Positions 13,101-28,100 of a stretch of DNA of 64,000 bases are shown piece by piece (position 1 is the stretch's first letter; each line of letters begins with the position of its first letter). Made by a program: the position numbers and the translations under genes. The notes under the pieces are model-generated. The model was not told where the DNA came from. It ran no database searches and was given only the letters and a program-made list of their open reading frames with translations. The stretch comes from Owenia fusiformis (taxonomy: Eukaryota > Annelida > Polychaeta > Sabellida > Oweniidae): NCBI GenBank assembly GCA_903813345.2, contig CAIIXF020000011.1:21995754-22059753 (forward strand). The letters are read 5' to 3'.

Positions 13101-16100
13101 GACAACAATGCTATTAATTTATGTGCCCTCTATGGTTTCAGTCAAGAAGATAGGCCTGAGTGACCAGTGTAGTTCCCAGGATGTATGCTTAGACAACAAT
13201 GCCATTAATTTATGTGCCCTCTATGGTTTCAGTCTAGAAGATAGGCTTAGGTGACCAGTGTAGTTCCCAGGATGTATGCTTAGACAACAATGCCATTAAT
13301 TAATGTGCCCTCTATGGTTTCAGTCTAGAAGATAGGCTTAGGTGACCAGTGTAGTTCCCAGGATGTATGCTTAGACAACAATGCCATTAATTAATGTGCC
13401 CTCTATGGTTTCAGTCTAGAAGATAGGCTTAGGTGACCAGTGTAGTTCCCAGGATGTATGCTTAGACAACAATGCCATTAATTAATGTGCCCTCTATGGT
13501 TTCAGTCTAGAAGATAGGCTTAGGTGACCAGTGTAGTTCCCAGGATGTATGCTTAGACAACAATGCTATTAATTTATGTGCCCTCCATTGTTTCAGTTGA
13601 GAAGATAGGCTTAGATGACCAGTGTAGTTCCCAGAATGTATGCTTAGACAACAATGCCATTAATTTATGTGCCCTCTATTGTTTCAGTCGAGAAGATAGG
13701 CTTAGATGACCAGTGTAGTTCCCAGGATGTATGCTTAGACAACAATGCTATTAATTAATGTGCCCTCTATTGTTTCAGTCGAGAAGATAGGCTTAGATGA
13801 CCAGTGTAGTTCCCAGGATGTATGCTTAGACAACAATGCTATTAATTAATGTGCCCTCTATTGTTTCAGTCGAGAAGATAGGCTTAGATGACCAGTGTAG
13901 TTCCCAGGATGTATGCTTAGACAACAATGCTATTAATTTATGTGCCCTCTATGGTTTCAGTCAAGAAGATAGGCCTGAGTGACCAGTGTAGTTCCCAGGA
14001 TGTATGTTTAGACAACAATGCCATTAATTTATGTGCCCTCTATGGTTTCAGTCAAGAAGATAGGCTTAGGTGACCAGTGTAGTTCCCAGGATGTATGCTT
14101 AGACAACAATGCCATTAATTTATGTGCCCTCTATTGTTTCAGTTGAGAAGATAGGCTTAGATGACCAGTGTAGTTCCCAGGATGTATGCTTAGACAACAA
14201 TGCTATTAATTTATGTGCCCTCTATTGTTTCAGTCGAGAAGATAGGCTTAGATGACCAGTGTAGTTCCCAGGATGTATGCTTAGACAACAATGCTATTAA
14301 TTTATGTGCCCTCTATTGTTTCAGTCGAGAAGATAGGCTTAGATGACCAGTGTAGTTCCCAGGATGAATGCTTAGACAACAATGCTATTAATTTATGTGC
14401 CCTCTATTGTTTCAGTCGAGAAGATAGGCTTAGATGACCAGTGTAGTTCCCAGGATGTATGCTTAGACAACAATGCCAGATGCCAGGCTGGAGTCTGCAA
14501 ATGCCTCAATGAATACTTCCTCTTCAAGGGCAAATGTAGTCAGTATTTTTTCTTTTGAAATTGATTAAATTATTTCCATCCTGATGCTGTCCCCAGCTCA
14601 GATTTCATTGATCAGCTTGTAAAAAAGGTTTGAGAGTATCATTTATTTATTCTTATTGTTTGGAAACGTGAAACATGATTATACAATATATGTCCCCTCA
14701 TTTTATCAATAATAATTTGTGAGTGTTGGAATTCCTAACTTAGGCCAGTATAGCTTAAGCTGAGTCTATTACAACCCAGGGAAATGACATCTTCTCTAAT
14801 TGTATGACTGTATTTTCATAGAGCCCAAGAATCCACTTGATGAAGTGTGTGAAGAGGATGATCGGTGTTTAGATGACAATGCAGTCTGCACACAGGGGAC
14901 CTGTCAATGTAAACCTGCATACTTCAATCGTAATCAAAATTGTGGTATGTTCATTTTCTATGCTGTGGTTCCATTTGCTCAGATTTTCAGTACCGGCGCC
15001 TGGTTGCTGAGTATTTTGTTCAGAATTGCATTTAGTTTTGAACAAAATATTTATCGGTTGGTCGCTTGTGTTGAAGATTGGAGCAAATGTGACCTCGGCA
15101 TAAGGCAGGTCTGGTGGAATGACTCTGGGACTTTTTAGTCAATTGAAATATTCAAGTAAATTTGCAAGATTACTCATTCTACTTGGTCTGCCTTAATATG
15201 CTACTGCCTGAATTCAGTTCATAATTGCTTCTAATCTTTTGAGAGTTTTGATTTGCTGATCCTATATAAAACTCATAGATAACGAAGAGTACATTGTACT
15301 GTCAATGTTACCTTGATTTTATATTATGTTAATGGTCAAAGATGTATTGATGTTTTGTATTTTGTAGCTCCCGTGGTCCCACTAGGACAAGACTGTATTT
15401 CCCAGGATGATACTTGTGCTGACGCAAATGCAAATTGTAAAGATGGAGTTTGCCAATGTAAAATAGGCTATTTCCAACAGTTTACTGCATGTAGTGAGTT
15501 ATTCAATTTTTCATATGATATTCCTTCTCTAAACCTTGTTCTTGTTTAATGATCTGAACAATTTACAAACTATCTTCCTTTGTTAAAGTCGAATAAAAGT
15601 TAATGCAAGACTATTAGAGCTTTTCACAAGCTAGAATTAAATATTAGTAAAATTTAGGATATCACATGATATTCAAAATGGCGGACAACGGTCAGTTGGA
15701 TTCCTATATGGTCCTATAAGCCTTATATGGATCTTGCACATGGGTATCATGTGACAGAATATGAAGTCTGAACTTTGGGAGATCTCCCCCTGCTTCTCTT
15801 GGAAAGAGAATATTTTTTTACTTCTGCTGCCATCTTTATATTGACTTAAAACCTGACAGATTTTCACCAGACAGGTTCCAAGTCAACATTTTTATCTGAT
15901 TTTCTGTTTCCAGTTGCTGAGATAGAGCTTGGTAACCGATGTTTCCCCACAGACTACTGTGCTGGTCAATATACTCAGTGTATAGGAGGCACTTGTAGAT
16001 GCCAGGAGGGCTACTATGAGAAAGATGGGAATTGTGGTGAGTTTGGTTGATGGTGTATGCACCTTTATACCACTCTAAGTCCGATTACAGTTGTATAACA

Positions 16101-19100
16101 TGGGTCTATAACAACGATATACAGTGGAGAGTGGTATATCGTCATCGTATACAACTCCTCCGTATACACTCCAGCGTATACCACTGTAGAAGTGCATTCT
16201 GGGAACTAATGAATATTGACTGAAGAACGAGGTGTATGTTTTGTTACACATGATTTCCTAGAATCAAGTGACGTCATAAATGGTTCCCATATGATTTGCT
16301 AGAATCAAGTGACGTCATAAATGGATCGATATCAACATCAGCATTACTGAGTTGGCTATGGGATATTTTTATGGTTTTTATGTCACCACCAAAAGTGGTG
16401 ACATATTGTTATGGTCTCCGTTTTTTTGCGACGGCGTCCGGCGGTTGGCGTCCGGCGGTTGGCGTCCGGCGTCTGTAACAATTTCTTACAACTTCCTATA
16501 ACTTAACAAATACTGTTTAGACTGACTTCAATTTTTTTCTAAATCATCTACATGTTCTCAGAAGTTCAAATCTGACTTTAAATTTGACATTTGACCTTCA
16601 ATGACCTTCTCAAGGTCAAAAAGGTCTTTTTTCAACTTGCTTCACATTGACTAAATTTTTTTTCAAAATCATCTACATGTTCTCAGAAATTCAAATCTGA
16701 CTTTAGATTTGACTTTAGATTTGACATTTGACCTTCAAATCTGACTTTAGATTTGACATTTGACCTTCAATGACCTTCTCAAGGTCAAAAAAGGTCAAAA
16801 GGGTCTGTTTTCAACTTGCTTCAAATTGACTAAAAAAATTTTTCAAAATCATCTACGTGTTCTCAGAAATTCAAATCTGACTTTAGATTTGACTTAAGAT
16901 TTGACATTTGACCTTCAATGACCTTCTCAAAGTCAAAAAAGGTCAAAAAGGTCTTTCTTCAACTTGCTTCAAATTGACTAAAATTTTTTTTCAAAATCAT
17001 CTACATGTTCTCAGAAATTCAAATCTGACTTTAGATTTGACATTTGACCTTCAATGACCTTCTCAAAGTCAAAAAAGGTCAAAAAGGTCTTTTTTCAACT
17101 TGCTTCAAATTGACTAAAATTTTTTTTCAAAATCATCTACATGTTCTCAGAAATTCAAATCAGACTTTAGATTTGACATTTGACCTTCAATGACCTTCTC
17201 AATGTCAAAAAAGGTCAAAAAGGTATTTTTTCATCTTGCTTCAAATTGACTAATTTTTTTTTCAAAATCATCTACATGTTCTCAGAAATTCAAATATGAC
17301 TTTAGATTTGACTTTAGATTTGACATTTGACCTTCAATGACCTTCTCAAGGTCAAAAAAGGTCAAAAAGGTCTTTTTTCAACTTGCTTCAAATTGACTAA
17401 TTTTTTTTTCTCAAAATCATCTACATGTTCTCAGAAATTCAAATCTGACTTTAGATTTGACATTTGACCTTTAATGACCTTCTCAAGGTCAAAAAAGGTC
17501 AAAAAGGTCTGTTTTCAACTTGCTTCAAATTGACCAAATTTTTTTTTCAAAATCATCTACATCTTTTCAGAAATTCAAATTTGACTTTTACAAGTTCTCA
17601 GAAGTTCAAATCTGACTTTAGATTTGACCTTTGACCTTCAATGGCCTTCTCAAGGTCAAAAAGGTCTTTTTTCAACTTGCTTCAAATTGACTAATTTTTT
17701 TTCAAAATCATCTACATGTTCTCAGAAGTTCACATCTGACTTTAGATTTGACATTTGACCTTTTCAAGGTCAAAAAGGTCTTTTTTCAACTTGCTTCAAA
17801 TTTACTTAATTTTTTTTTCAAAATCATCTACATGTTCTCAGAAGTTCAAATCTTTACATTTGACATTTGACCTTCGATGACCTTCTCAATGTCAAGAAAA
17901 GTCAAAGAGGTATTTTTTCAACTTGCTTCAAATTGACAATTTTTTTTTTCAAAATCATCTACATGTTCTAAGAAGTTCAAATCAAACCTTCTTAAGGTCA
18001 AAAGGTATTTTCCAACTTGCTTTAAATTGACCAAATTGTTTTAGGTGGTGACATTTTGTCATGTTAATGCCTTGTTATAATTGTTATGATTGTGTTTGAA
18101 TCAACTGTAATTGAACTTAGAGTGGCATAATAAGATTATATAATGGTTCATTCTGTATATCGTGCATTTTATACTCTCGTGAGAATATAATATATTCACT
18201 CGTTCGCTACGCTCACTTGTGAATATATTATATACTCATTCGAGTATAAACACGATATACAGAATGAACCATTATATAACCTCATAGTATATACATTCAT
18301 AAATCTGTTATGCTATAGATCTATACCTGAATGTATTTCCATCCAAACAACAAAAAATGAATGAATTTACTGTAACTTTACCATGAATAGATTTATACAA
18401 ATATGTTACAAGTATTTATACTACATATTAACCGTCCTTTAAAATTCCACTGAGATTCCTTTACATTGTTTTTGCACATTTTATTCAACTTTAGTAAAGC
18501 TAAACATTTTCAAATACATGTACATTGAATGATATATGATGTTCATTTTATGATTTGATGATATTTCAAAACCTTTTCACTTTATATATTCACACAGTTG
18601 GCAGTATTGGAACTGGAACAGTGTGTACTACAGAAGACGTGTGTGCTGATGTCAATGCAGAGTGCGTCAACTCAAGATGTCAGTGCAAGGAGTCATACAT
18701 ATACAAAGACGACAAGTGTGGTAAGAGTGCTAATGTGTTAAGGGATTTAGAATAGGGTCTAGGATGTTGGAGCAATCTTCAAAATTCATGCCAGTGTTTA
18801 TTTAACAATCTTAGTTTCATTTTCTGATAAAAGAATTGAGATATCTGATCAAGGAAAGAAGTCATTGAAGATTTATGATCCAGAAATGTCCAAATATCAG
18901 AATTAAAAAATTTAAATGTGAAAGGCCCCTAGAAGTGACATGCAACAATAGGAAAAATTGGTAAAATTGTTGCACTTTTCTCGAAACAAACTCTAAACTC
19001 ACGTCTAGGCCTTAATTGTAGACTTATTTATGTTACTTTCAAGAATATGATATTCATCTCTAACTATCATATCAGTATCTGAGAAGTTTATGTATTGATT

Positions 19101-22100
19101 TTTGATTGACTGTAATATTTCAGTGGCTGGAAGTGGTTTAGGAGACAAATGTGAATCAACTAGGGACTGCTATGTACAAGATTCACTCTGTAGTAGTACA
19201 CAATTACGTTGTACATGCTTAGATGGTCACTACAGGAAGGATGACAAATGCTGTAAGTAATAATATGGTTTCCTGAAAGGATTTATCCCCAGATCCCAAT
19301 AATTTGTTGGTGATTTAATTTGAAAGTATGCTTTGTCATCTATGTATATATTTACTATAACTTCTCTTACATTATGTATGGCAGATTATATTTCAAAATG
19401 TGGAATCTAAAATTGAAATGAACGAAAACAAGACCTACAGGTTGAGGTATAAAGCTAACATACAAGAAACGATTGTATTAAAGCACCTATAATTTAATTA
19501 ACCTTGAACAGTGCTCAGATTTTTTTCACACATAGCAAAACGGTTTATCAAAAATATCAGCAAGAAAACATTTGCAAGGGTAATTCCTTTCCCATAGATA
19601 TATGCAGGTGTCAATAGATGTTTTAAAGATATCGAAAAGAATGTTATGATGCTTTTAAACAATCAAGTCAACAGTCCAATACACTTGTAGTGGTGACAAA
19701 TTTTTATAGTATCCATCTTTTTTGTGGATGGTGTTCGGCAATTGATCTTTGGCATATGGTATCAAGCAGTTGGTGTTCGGCATCTGTAACAAATGGCAAG
19801 TGGCTATATTTTGCATGTTACGCGTTGTTTATCGATATCACATCTTTGACACATGTATTTTCTCTATTGCAGTGCCCAAGATCCCACTCAATATCACATG
19901 TGTGACAGGAGATATATGCCTTGATTCAAATGCAGTGTGTGATGGTCAGATATGTAGGTGTGTGGCCTCCTACTATGAGCAAGGGGGTATATGCAGTAAG
20001 TGCCATTTACTTTTACTTGTTTTAACTTACAGATATGGTGCAGCATGTTTAGTATCATATTGCTAGTAATAATGCTTTGGGAATCAAGATTTCTTGAGAA
20101 CTAGGGTTTCATTATTTTCATGGATTTTTAACTGAAAAATAAGAAGAAAATTTGTTGAATCTTTGTGCAGTTCAAACACATTGTAAGCCCTCATAAGGAT
20201 TCAATAAAAAAAATATAGCAAGATTTTTTTCAATCATTGTGACTTTAATTTAAGAGCAAATGAAATATTGTCATTTCTGATATGATGATGCTTTTAAAAG
20301 GAAATGGCATATCTACAATCTTGTAGTAAGTTTCTAATTGTTTTATTTTCCAGCGACAAAAGGACGTCTAAATGGGCCTTGTTTACCAGATAATAGCTGC
20401 TTAGACCCTAGTACATTGTGTGGTGAGGGGAGCACATGTCTCTGTGAGGAAGGCTACTATGAATCCAACAGCAAGTGTAGTAAGTTAACAAACATGAGAC
20501 AATCTAATTGCCCAATATTTTTGTTTTATTTGTTGATTGTTGTCCATTTGTCTGTCTAATCGATAACAGAGGCTGATAAAACATTATTATATAGGCATTT
20601 AATTCAAAATGGTTACCATTCAATGGCAAGTTGCTCATAAAAATCAATTTTGACAACTTAATAGACAAGATGTGAGTAGAAATAATCTTGATTTACATCA
20701 TTAAAAATTCAAAATTCAGCCAAAGTTATATCATATTTGAAATCTACATGTCGAATAACATCAGGAAATGTGGTTTTGGAAAGTGTTTAGTAACTTTGAA
20801 AATTTAATTTTCTTTGAAAATATGACTTCTAAGGTTGGGTTTAGGTTTAGGTCTAGGTCTCTAGATTCCCCATAGACCCTATGCTATAAATTCACAAAAA
20901 GTGAAATGTCTTAGCCACCTGGTGGTGAAAATGGTAACTATCTACTCATATCTGGGCAGTTTAGTTCATATTTTAAATGGTGATGCCTTAGAGACATAGA
21001 AGCAGTGCTCAAGAAGAATTTTCAAGATGGCCACTAAATTGAAAATGGCCACCATTTTGCATGGAAACCTAAGTACTAGTCATAGGTCTAAAAGTTGGTC
21101 TAAATTTTATAGGCTGATGTCTTATGAGCATACTAAGGACTTCTGCTCTTGATGAACTTTTCAATATGAGGATTAAGGGGCAATGAGGGGCTATCCTTCT
21201 GATTTTATAGGCTACTGCTGCCCACTTCTGTCTGATTATTTCTATCATTAAATGTTAAAAATGACAAGTGATATGACGAATTATATTTTGTTTGGTGGGA
21301 TTTGCTACTTTGGGAAGTTGCTGCTTTTTTGGTTTCCATTGATTGGTGGGTTGCTTGATTGATGGGTTGATTGGGTTATTTATTGCTCATTCACATTGAT
21401 TGGTAGGTTGCTTTATGAATCAGTTGATTGATGGATTACTTATTTGCATTGATTGGCAGACTTTTTGATTGATTGATTTATTGTTGATTATAGCGAACAT
21501 AGTTCGTGAGAGATGTAGAAAAGCCATCACTCCATTTAGACAATAACTCAAATACTGACTGATGAGTTTGATTCACATTTTATAAACTGATATCTCATGG
21601 GCATAGGACCTCTGCCTCGAAAAGAATTACCAATATGGCCACTACCATTTTTTATAGAAAATATAACCTTTGATAGCTCAAATACCTGTGGTTGGGATTA
21701 GTTCAAATATAGGCTGATGCCTAGGGACATAGAATATCTGTCAAAAACTGAATTTTCAAAATGGCTGTCAAGTTTCAAAATGGCTGGAAAAACGTAATTT
21801 ATGATCTCAACATAATAACTCATTCACTGGATTTGAACCAAACAAAAAAGGTTGATGACTGAAGGTTATAGGGTCTTTACCGAAGAAGGAGTTTCTACTA
21901 TAGTGTCATGCATATGGATGTCGATTTTGCCAAAAGGAGAAACAAAAATAAAATGAAGAGTGATTTGATAAAATATGTTTTGTGCGATGGGATTTTATTT
22001 GCTACTTTGTGGCATTCCCGTTTTTCTAGTTAGAATAACCAAAATAACCATAACCAAATATTCACAAGCAAGCAGCGTCCAATATTCTAATAAGTATCGC

Positions 22101-25100
22101 ATATTGTCTGTTAGATCTCTATTTTATGAACTTTGTTAGGTCTTAGCATTGTCAAGTGATCTTTACCCTTGTTCATTATCATTTAGCAATGCCTAGTGTC
22201 AATTAGCATTGCCCAGTATCAATTAACATTGTCCACTGTCATGCAAACATTAGCATCATTAACTTTTAGCATTATTTGCATTGTCCAAGAGTATCCTGGT
22301 AGATTAGCCTTTGTTCGTTCTCATTGTTCTTGTACACTCTAGCATCATCTTCATTTTCTAATATATCCATAGAATAGGGCTCACTCAAGGATATCTGGAG
22401 TTGCCACTGAAATAACAAGTATATCATAATAGTGAATTGTTGAATGAATGGGTAACATAAATATTTCATATTATTATGAACATGTATTTATCATTCTAAA
22501 TAAAGCAGTAAGAAGAGCAATGTAAATGAGCCATTGCTGTATGATGTACTTCTGGTTTAACTCTGATGTGATAAATGGGTCCATGAATGAAATCATGAAT
22601 GTTGTACATTAGCACTGTTTACATATTGTGAAAACTAGAATTTACCTTATTCCTTGTATTTTACAGTGTAGATGGTGCCACGACTGTTTCCAACAATTAA
22701 TTGTCCATTATTGTCAATTGTAACAGCAGTTATGTAGCTATCAAATTTCCTCACACACCTAATGTATCTCCCTTCAGGGCTTAACTGATGCACTTTTCGA
22801 CTAAAATAGTCTGCAACAAATATATGATCACCTGCATCAGTGCATACAGCATGGGGGAAGAGAAACTTTCCTTCTCCATTTCCATATTTTCCACATTTGA
22901 ACAGTTCTTTCCCATTCCTGTCTATTCCCTTGATTTGATTCCCAGTCCAGTCACTTACTATCACAACGTTTTTACTGTAACATGTTGCATACCAAGGTTG
23001 TACAAATGTTCCTGCCTTGGACTGGGCCTTGATCTTGCCTGTAAGTGGATCTATGTGATACACAATCTTGGCTTCTCTGTCAACAACTACCAGTTCTCCC
23101 ATTGAGTTCATTGTTATGCCCATTATGTTTCCTATCGCTCTGCATGTTAGCATTCGTATATGATTGCCATCCTGATTGTAGATTTGGATAGTATTTGATC
23201 CATCAGTGAAAGCTAAGTTGCCATCATTTGTTATTGCTACATGCCTAAATTTCTTCAACATATCTTTTTTCAGTTTCTTATTTTGATCAAATATTTTGGA
23301 TGATTCCTCAATGCTGGTAGCCACATAGTCACCAGCTGGTGTCACAATAAGATCCTGTAAATGATCTATTTGTAGCTCATTGGTTTGTTCAATGCTTGGT
23401 TCACACAGTGGTGTTACTTTAGGCACATTCTTTACATGAACTTTTCCTAATGTAATTGTATCACTTGAACTTTGACCTTTTGTAAATTGAAGATCAATTT
23501 TAGCATCAAAGTCAACTTGAGGTTTTGTTGACCACTCTTCAGACTTTTTATTCACTTGATCAACCAGTCCAGCTATTTCCACAGGATGGCCATGCTCTAC
23601 CAAGGTGCAGAACTTGTTGACCTGCCTATCAGTAATGGCCTTTTGAAGCTCCAAGTGGCCTAGGTGGGTCATGACCTGCTTCACATTTGATTCCTTTTCC
23701 TTTGTCACCTGATCTGTGTAGGACTTGTACTTTTTGCGCATTATTTGGATCATAGTGTTCAAATCATTGTTAATATCACCTATGATGTCATCAGCATTTT
23801 TCTCAAGTTTACTTTTGTAAGCAAGTGTATCTTGGATTGCTTGCTCGTAAATATCCACACGTCCTTTGCCTTGTGTTATAACTGCACCTATGGGCTTCAT
23901 GTTCTTTGCAGCGGCCTCTTTTACCTCATCAGCATCATGGTTACGGTGATTTATCGTATAACATAGCTGGCAGAGTACAATCTTATCTTCTTTACAATAG
24001 AGCTCAAGTGGTTTAGTTGGGTGAATCTCACAGTAAACAGTACGCTCTTTTATTGACTGAAGGGCTGTTTCTAGGTCGCTTGCTTTATCTCCTGTAAGGT
24101 CAAGTATTTTATGACCCTGAAGAAATGAGTCATGATTCTTACGACACGTGACACATAACCTCTTGTTGCAGTCCAAGCATCTTGTAGTTGCTAGGGTGTG
24201 TCTCTCATGGGTGTCGCGACATGTTGTACATTCAGGGTCTTGGGTCTGGTTGCTGTCTTTATAGGCATCTAACAAGAATGTAATAGTAGGGCTCACTTTG
24301 AACTCGCCTACCCCCTGTTGTGGTACAATACATTCATGGCGGCACTCTGGGCAGTTGAAACTCCCTCCATTGAGCCCACTTTTCTCTGCAATACTGTGTA
24401 GACACTTAACACAGTATGGGTGCAAACATGGTAATGTTCTTGGGTCAGTCAGAATGTCCTTGCATACTCCACATGTGAGAGCTTCCTGAAAACGATCCTC
24501 AGAATATGACGCCATCTTAAAATATAGACTGTTTATCAAGCATATGACGTGTTCTCATTCCAAAGTCTAACTCAGTGTTTAGATAAGTTATTTATTAAAA
24601 AGAAACTGAAAACTTAATGTTTATCTGAGCTTGTATTGATAAAAGCACACTGTATGCATATTTTATTCATGTTATGATTTATGTCACCTTGACAGAGAAC
24701 TTGAGTTGACAAAAAACATTCAATATGCTTTCAGCTATGTAAGACTGTGCATTTAATTTTACTCATGCTATCTTAGTGGGACTAAAAAGTTTGAAAATAG
24801 TTTAATCATTCAAACATTATTACTTTTTATGACATAAAAACATTTGAGGCATTTTTGAAAAATATTACTTGAAAAAAGCTGTTCATCTTATAATTATCAA
24901 AATATTTAAATTTCCTGCGGTTTAAGAAACAAAAGTTTAGGTTTTCAGATCAGCAAATACAACACTAAATATTGTAAATTAACTATTTTTTCTACTCCAT
25001 TAAATATATCAGGAAAAAGTAATATTATTTCAATCATTTATCTACAATTTTTATGCATATATAATCTTTTAAAGCATTTTCAAGTACTATATACAGCCCC

Positions 25101-28100
25101 CTCCCACTAGAGTCCACAGAGTCTACCAAAGAATGACATCTATGTATAGTAGAGAAAGGCAATTTATACAGACTGTATTAAATTCAGAATTTGAATTATA
25201 ATCAAATATAATATTAACAGAATGTTACCTACACTATAGATAACAAAAGCTGTTAAAAGATAGATGTCAGGGGTACGCTTAGATTTTGCATTCTAAAAAC
25301 AATCATTTCTTGTATGTGTTATATGTTAAGAAACTAATGCGTAATTTACAATCAAATCTGGCTGTCCATATTTGGATGATATCTATCTTTCAATATAATG
25401 TTTATTTACACGAATGTCTCAGATACTTGAATTACTGGTAATGAATGTGAACCATTATTTGATATATAACATAACACAGGGTTCTCTCTAGGCTTTTAGA
25501 CTCCGGAGATTCTCCGGAGTCTAATTAGTCAGAAACTTTTAAGATATGTATATTGTGATTAAAATAGGAAGATAATCTGATACTAATAAGATATCTCTGA
25601 TCTCATATATATTAACTATGTAATCTATTCCAGTCTTTCATATCATAAATGTTTTAAATGTGAATGGATTCAGTTCACTGTCAGGACAGGGTCACCTTAG
25701 ATTTAAATTGTATTTCAAATATTAAAAAAACATAAACAATTTCAGTTGTACTTTGAGTGATTTACTTTTGATGTGTTATGTTTTTCTAACAAAATGTTAA
25801 TGTGGTAAGCTCATATCTTTTTAAAGTGTCTCTCGCTATCTTTGATTTCTGGGTTGTCTGTTCTAAATGTGATTTAGTGTATATGTAATACTAGTTGAAT
25901 ATTTAGCTCATATTTGTGAGCCATTGTAATCACCCACTTTTCTGTCGACTGTTTGTCCATCTTTTCATTTGTCTGTCAACATATTGGTTGCACCTTAAAC
26001 TTTGATGATCCTCCATAGCCATTTAGCATTGTCCATTATCATATAGCATTTCCCAGTATCAATTAACATTGTCCACTTTTATGCAGCCATTAGCATCATT
26101 AACTATTAGCATTATTTGCATTGTCTCAGAGTATCCTGGTAAATTAGCCTTTGTTCATTATCATTGTTCTTGTACACGCTAGCATCATCTTCATTTTCTA
26201 ATATATCCATAGAATAGGGCTCATTCAAGGATATCTGGAGTTGCAACTGAAACAACAAGCATATTATAATAGTGAATTGTTGAATGAATGGGTAACATAG
26301 ATATTTCACATTATTACGAACATGTATTTATCATTTTAAACAAAGCAGTAAGAAGACTAATGTAAATGAGCCATTGCTGTACGATGTAACATCTGGTACT
26401 CTGATGTGATCATGAATATCTATAAGTTGTACATTAGCACTGATTACATATTGTGAAAACTAGAATTTACCTTATTCCCTGTATTTTACAGTGTAGATGG
26501 TGCCATAAACATCTCCAACAATTAATTGTCCATTATTGTCAATTGTAACAGCATTTATGGGTCTACCGAAAGCCCTCACACATCTGATGTATTTCCCTTC
26601 AGGGCTTAACTGATGCACTTCACTATTGACGCTGCCTGCAACAAATATATGATCACCTGCATCAGTGCATACAGCACGGGGCCAGCTGAACTGTCCTTCT
26701 CCATTTCCATGTTTTCCACATTCGAACAATTCTTTCCCATTCCTGTCTATTCCCTTGATTTGATGCCCCATAGAGTCACTTACTATCACAATGTCTTTAC
26801 TGTTACATGTTACATATCCAGGATTTACAAATGTTCCTGCCTTGGACTGGGCCTTGATTTTGCCTGTAAGTGGATCTATGTGGTACACAATCTTGGCTTT
26901 TCTGTCAACAACTACCAGTTCTCCCATTGAGTTCATTGTTATGCCCATTATGTTTCCTACCTCACTGCATGTCAGCATTCGTATATGTCTGCCATCCTGA
27001 TTGTAGATTTGGATAGTATTTGATCCATCAGTGAAAGCTAAGTTGCCATCATTTGTTATTGCTACATGCCTAAATTTCTTCAACGTATCTTTTTTCAGTT
27101 TCTTATTTTGATCAAATATTTTGGATGATTCCTCACTGCTGGTAGCCACATAGTCACCAGCTGGTGTCACAATAAGATCCTGTAAACAATCTATTTGTAG
27201 CTCATTGGTTTGTTCAATGCTTGGTTCACACAGTGGTGTTACTTTAGGCACCTTCTTTACATGAACTTTTCCAAACGCAATTGTATCACCTTGACTTTGA
27301 GCCTTTGTAAATTGAAGATTTAATTTAGCATCAAAATCCACATTAGGTTTTGTTGACCACTCTTCAGCCTTCTTATTAACTTGATCAACCAGTTCAGCTA
27401 TTTCCACAGGATGACCATGCTCTACCAAGGTGCAGAACTTGTTGACCTGCCCATCAGTGATGGCCTTTTGAAACTCCAAGTGGCCTAGGTGGTTCATGAC
27501 CTGTTTCACATTTGATTCCTTTTCCTTTGTCACCTGCTCTGTGTAGGACTTGTACTTTTTGCGCATTATTTGGATCAGAGTGTTCAAATCATTGTTAATA
27601 TCACCTATGATGTCATCAGCATTTTTCTCAAGTTTACTTTTGTAAGCAAGTGTATCTTGGATTGCCTGCTCGTAAATATCCATACGTCCTTTGCCTTGTG
27701 TTATAACGGCACCTATGGGCTTCATGTTCTTTGCAGCGGCCTCTTTTACCTCATCAGCATCATGGTTACGGTGATTTATCGTGTAACACAGCTGACAGAG
27801 TACAATCTTATCTTCTTTACAATAGAGCTCAAGTGGTTTAGTTGGGTGAATCTTACAGTAAACAGTACGCTCTTTTATAGACTGAAGGGCTGTTTCTAGG
27901 TCGCTAGCTTTATCTCCTGTAAGGTCAAGTATTTTATGACCTTGAAGAAATGAGTCATGATTCTTACGACACGTGACACATAACCTCTTGTTGCAGTCCA
28001 AGCATCTTGTAGTTGCTGGGGTGTGCCTCTCATGGGTGTTGCGACATGTTGTACATTCAGGGTCTTGCGTCTGGTTGCTGTCCTTATAGGCATCTAATAG

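Larger units (their letters stand above)
22170..26020. repeat. Tandem duplication unit A (TRIM copy A)
   Basis: Unit A (about 22170-26020) and unit B (about 26020-31455) are a direct duplication. Both start with the 'tttagcattgtcc' run and the 3' exon, then the TRIM gene, 'aaaagctgttcatcttata', 'cccctcccactagagtcc', 'gggttctctctaggctttta' and 'gtgagccattgtaatcaccc'. Unit B is longer because of later insertions. Confidence 0.85.

Noticed and set aside
12591-14415. Regular 91-bp repeats as a CRISPR-like array
   Set aside because: There is no alternation of short repeat and unique spacer; whole units are near-identical and derived from the adjacent eukaryotic exon.
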